Program-made: the position numbers and the translations under genes
Source of the DNA: Saccoglossus kowalevskii
Taxonomy: Eukaryota; Hemichordata; Enteropneusta; Harrimaniidae
Assembly (NCBI RefSeq): GCF_000003605.2
Contig: NW_003141308.1
Coordinates: 517,078 to 535,799 of the forward strand
DNA: 18,722 nt
Direction: 5' to 3'
In this document: in pieces, positions 16,019 through 18,722 of the stretch
How positions within the stretch are numbered: the first letter of the stretch is position 1
Layout: the number at the start of each line of letters is the position of its first letter
The notes under the pieces: generated by a model
Told to the model about the DNA's origin: nothing
The model's database searches: none
What the model saw: the letters and a program-made list of their open reading frames with translations, nothing else

Positions 16019-17579
16019 GTATGTTGTAGACTAGCATATTTTCAATATATATAATTACCTATATACTGTACCTCTCCGGTCATAAGCCTCTCCTTGGGTA
16101 TAAGCCCATGCACCCAGTTTGTTTTTACAGTGTGTCGACAATGCATGGGTTTATTATCTTTCACGATGCACTATGCAACATGGTAGCAATCTTTCTGTAA
16201 TTGTTACACAAGATGAACCCAATTTTGTAATACTGGAGTACTCGTAATCTGTATTCCTTTGAGTGATTGGAAGCAGGTTACTTTCCATTATGCAGAGAAT
16301 GTTACCATGAAATTTCCGGAAAATGCATCAGTGTGACCACTCTGATTGGTTATTTATTTAAACAGACTTGACCTATCAGGTCAGTAGATATTGTTTCAAA
16401 TAAAATCGTAGGAAAAAAACATCATGTCAGGATATCAAAAACATTTCACGATTAAGATAATGAGGAGGATATTGTCTACAAGTATTGTCCCACAGACTCT
16501 AAAAATGTTTATACCATAAATTCAAATGATATTGGTAAATAAAACTGTTACTATATAAAATGACTTTTTTTGTGTGTGAAAATGTTTGCCTTTGTTAATT
16601 GTTTTTTAAATACTTCCTCCACCCTTTACCTTTTGAAAATTGAAAATCAACAGCTTTTAGGAAATAAATCACCTTTTTTTGGTTGAAATCAGTGTTAACA
16701 GGTCGCATTTCAACATCGCGGTAATTCACTTCCGTATTGTGTTGAAAAAATTACATTGTCAATAATCGGAAAACATCATCTGTATAACGCAGAATTTTGA
16801 TTGGTTAACGAAAGATGTGACCTGTTAGGGCAAAAAAAAAGTTGTTCAGGTCAAATCATGATGAAAAAAACCATGGTGGAAATTGCTTTTTATCAAAGGT
16901 TTGCATACGATCGAAAACATTTCATAATGAAGATAATGATAAATTCAGATGGTATGTAAACCGTATTGTAATAAAATGTGTCTATTTTTATGAACATGTT
17001 TGTTTCTTCATTGTTAGCTCGTTTTGCATTTTTTTCATCAAAAAGATATAATTCTCCGAGTCCGACGCTGTGAACAAAAAATGTAATTTGGATAATTTTT
17101 TTTCGGCTTATTTTATCATAGACTCTAAAGATATTCATGATTGTATATTATTTTCAAACATTTTGATCAAGATTTGTAGTCACTGGCAAATGTGCTTTTA
17201 TCTCATTGCTGACTATTTGTGATCCAATCCTTGCTTTTGCATTGATGGAACATATCGGTGATTGATTGATTTCTTTCACCAGAAAATATACAACAACAGA
17301 AAACAAACAATGTGAGAAAGAAAAAAGGATGTTTGAAATTTTCTGGTTTGGTTCAGGGAAAATAGTTCGTCTGAACTAATCTAGTCCAAGAACCAACTTA
17401 TTATATTTTGATAATAAAACTGGTTAAATGATTAAATAATGATTTGAATAATTAAATTCAAATGGAATTAGGTAGGTAAGACTTTCAAGATAGTACCGGT
17501 AATATACAACTTATAGAAGGAGGAAATAATAAATAAAATAACAAATCTGATGTGTAAAAAACATATTGATAAGGTAAAA
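16019..17579 (+). other. Non-coding sequence, presumed intron
   Basis: The donor gtatgttg opens it; no matching acceptor with KEN-like coding sequence is found. It holds a small inverted-repeat pair (16696-16827) and a faint duplication: acatttcacgattaagataatga near 16441 resembles acatttcataatgaagataatga near 16916, and cagactctaaaaat near 16493 resembles tagactctaaagat near 17120. Short open frames at 16842-17138 look random. Confidence 0.5.
16696..16827. mobile_element. Possible small MITE, 132 bp, 13-bp inverted ends
   Basis: taacaggtcgcat (16696-16708) is the inverse of atgtgacctgtta (16815-16827) with one mismatch. No target duplication is evident, so this remains a candidate. Confidence 0.4.
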
Positions 17580-18475
17580 GCTTTAATTCTGTAGTAGGTA
17601 ATGCTTTAATGTGTTTTTGAAATTTGTTCTATTATGGAATATTTTAAAGACGGCTGGGAGTTCCAATGTTTAACAGATGCAAATTTAAGATTATACTGAA
17701 AAATAGTCAGGTTAACTTTTGAAATTGCAAGATTGCTTTGCAATATTGACTTCGTCGGATAGCTATGAGACAGATCATCAAAGTAGTGACTCAGATTATT
17801 GGAAAAGCGACTATGTTTAAGGTCAAATATAAATAGACAAGTGTAAAGTTTGCAAAGTTTATAAATATCTAGTATGCCGAGTTGATGACAGTTATGTGCA
17901 GTAGGTGCAAAAAAGTCTGAAAATATGATTAGTCTAGCTACTTTTTTTTTGTAAACGAAGTATTGGTTCCAGCAATGTAGGATATGTATTCCCCCCAAAT
18001 TTCAATGCAGTAGGTTAAATGTGGCGGACTTAGTGTGTTATATAGAAGGATTAGTATTGATTTAGGGACATAGTGGCGTGTGTCAGAATTAGTGTGTTAT
18101 ATAGAAGGATTAGTATTGATTTAGGGACATAGTGGCAAATGCGAGAAATTATGCCTACTTGGGGCTGATCATTTTCTTAACTTTTTCAATGTGAGTTTTC
18201 CCATGTCATTGATGGATCAATGCTACCCCTAAGTAGGTGACAGAAGGTACGCCCTCTACAGGCAAACCGTCAACGTCTAGACAACCTTCCAACTGGGTAG
18301 GTTTTAATGGAGTTTTTATGATCATATAGTTAATTTTTTCCACATTTATTGTAAGTTTGTCAGCTTGACACCATCTAACGACTTCACTGAAATCTTTATT
18401 AATATCAGTAAGGTTTATTTTATTAGTGTTCAAGAATTTAAATAAGTTTGACAAATTGTACATTTTGTATCAGTA
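17580..18475 (-). pseudogene. 5'-truncated, frameshifted non-LTR retrotransposon (LINE) reverse transcriptase fragment
   Basis: On the reverse strand, 18463-18206 reads FSEVVRWCQADKLTINVEK, NYMIIKTP and VTYLGVALI, the region just after the catalytic YxDD motif in Jockey/CR1-like reverse transcriptases. After a frame change come HGKTHIEKVKKMISP and VGIISRICHYVPKSILILLY at about 18200-18090. Then PPHLTYCIEIWGG and a C-terminal part with LGILDIYKLCKLYTCLFIFD at about 17998-17700 lead to FKNTLKHYLLQN, ending near 17587. The YxDD box itself is absent, as expected for a 5'-truncated copy. Stops, frame changes and an internal duplication show it is inactive. Confidence 0.8.
18031..18136. repeat. 47-bp direct duplication inside the LINE fragment
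   Basis: tagtgtgttatatagaagga... at 18031-18077 recurs at 18090-18136 (offset 59, 12-bp spacer). The offset is not a multiple of three, so it breaks the reading frame. Confidence 0.9.
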
Positions 18476-18722
18476 CAAAGAAGCCAAAAGTGAGGCTTAA
18501 AACAAAAATAAGTCAGCAATGGCCGCAACATGATAAAAGTTAATTACGCCAATTTGGTCAGAACTATATTAAAAATTAATATTATTAACATCTTGCACCA
18601 ATATTTTGGCGATAAAAAGGATTAAATTCTTCTTTTTTTATATATTTATGTATCAGGTGACATTGAATGTCACTACTGTCTTCTTTCGTTGGAATATGTT
18701 TCTCTTAGAAAAAAGTAGACAT
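18476..18722. other. AT-rich sequence, no feature seen
   Basis: Beyond the truncated LINE end. No coding or repeat signal that I can support. Confidence 0.4.

Noticed and set aside
16054-16110. ataagcc-rich segment after the last exon as an exon or RNA element
   Set aside because: It resembles a dispersed repeat (cctctccggtcataagcc, gggtataagccc), but I see only one copy here and no coding continuation of KEN.
16842-17138. Open frames that might contain the last KEN exon
   Set aside because: No R-N-x-x-H-H-like segment or phase 2 acceptor fits, and the sequence is AT-rich and looks random.
1-18722. tRNA, rRNA, CRISPR array or bacterial operon
   Set aside because: No cloverleaf, rRNA-like block, regularly spaced direct repeats or ribosome-binding-site/ORF series was recognised.

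Overview
This window looks like nuclear DNA from an invertebrate animal, most likely marine. It is AT-rich. Its one recognisable host gene is split by GT-AG introns of about 95 bp to 5.7 kb, and the introns are full of short inverted-repeat elements, a tyrosine-recombinase relic and a non-LTR retrotransposon relic. I cannot name the species. Nothing bacterial (operon, ribosome binding site, CRISPR) is present.

The host gene runs left to right from at least 579 to at least 16018, and both ends lie outside what I can see. I assembled twelve exons by matching splice sites and reading phase: 579-1820, 2358-2414, 2510-2697, 2894-3033, 3398-3557, 5215-5409, 6308-6413, 7988-8064, 9170-9369, 15093-15170, 15334-15394, 15921-16018 (about 866 codons). 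In order, the predicted protein has a GT-B/GT4-like glycosyltransferase-fold domain in one large exon, a Ser/Thr/Asp-rich linker, a protein kinase domain of the IRE1/RNase L type, and the first part of a KEN (kinase-extension nuclease) domain. The exon that should carry the KEN catalytic residues is not visible before the window ends. No transmembrane segment separates the GT-like domain from the kinase, so the layout is closer to soluble RNase L than to ER-membrane IRE1. In the GT-like domain the glutamates of the usual E-x7-E motif are replaced by Asp and Phe, which suggests a ligand-sensing role more than catalysis. A GT-like sensor on an IRE1/RNase L-type effector is the most interesting thing here. 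I do not know this architecture as a described system, but I could not search for it.

Layout: 1-578 upstream sequence or intron; 579-3557 GT-like domain, linker and kinase N-lobe; 3558-9369 rest of the kinase in four exons, separated by introns holding a 0.7 kb inverted-repeat element (6894-7589) and a degenerate tandem repeat (8229-8885); 9370-15092 a 5.7 kb intron that has collected a small TTAA-ended element, a composite region bounded by a 19-bp inverted repeat, a hAT-type MITE with a perfect 8-bp target duplication, foldback and palindromic elements, and a broken DIRS/Ngaro-type tyrosine recombinase with downstream direct repeats; 15093-16018 the KEN-domain start; 16019-18722 non-coding sequence ending in a reverse-strand, 5'-truncated, frameshifted LINE fragment.

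All counts and alignments were made by eye. Family assignments rest on motif recognition, not on searches.
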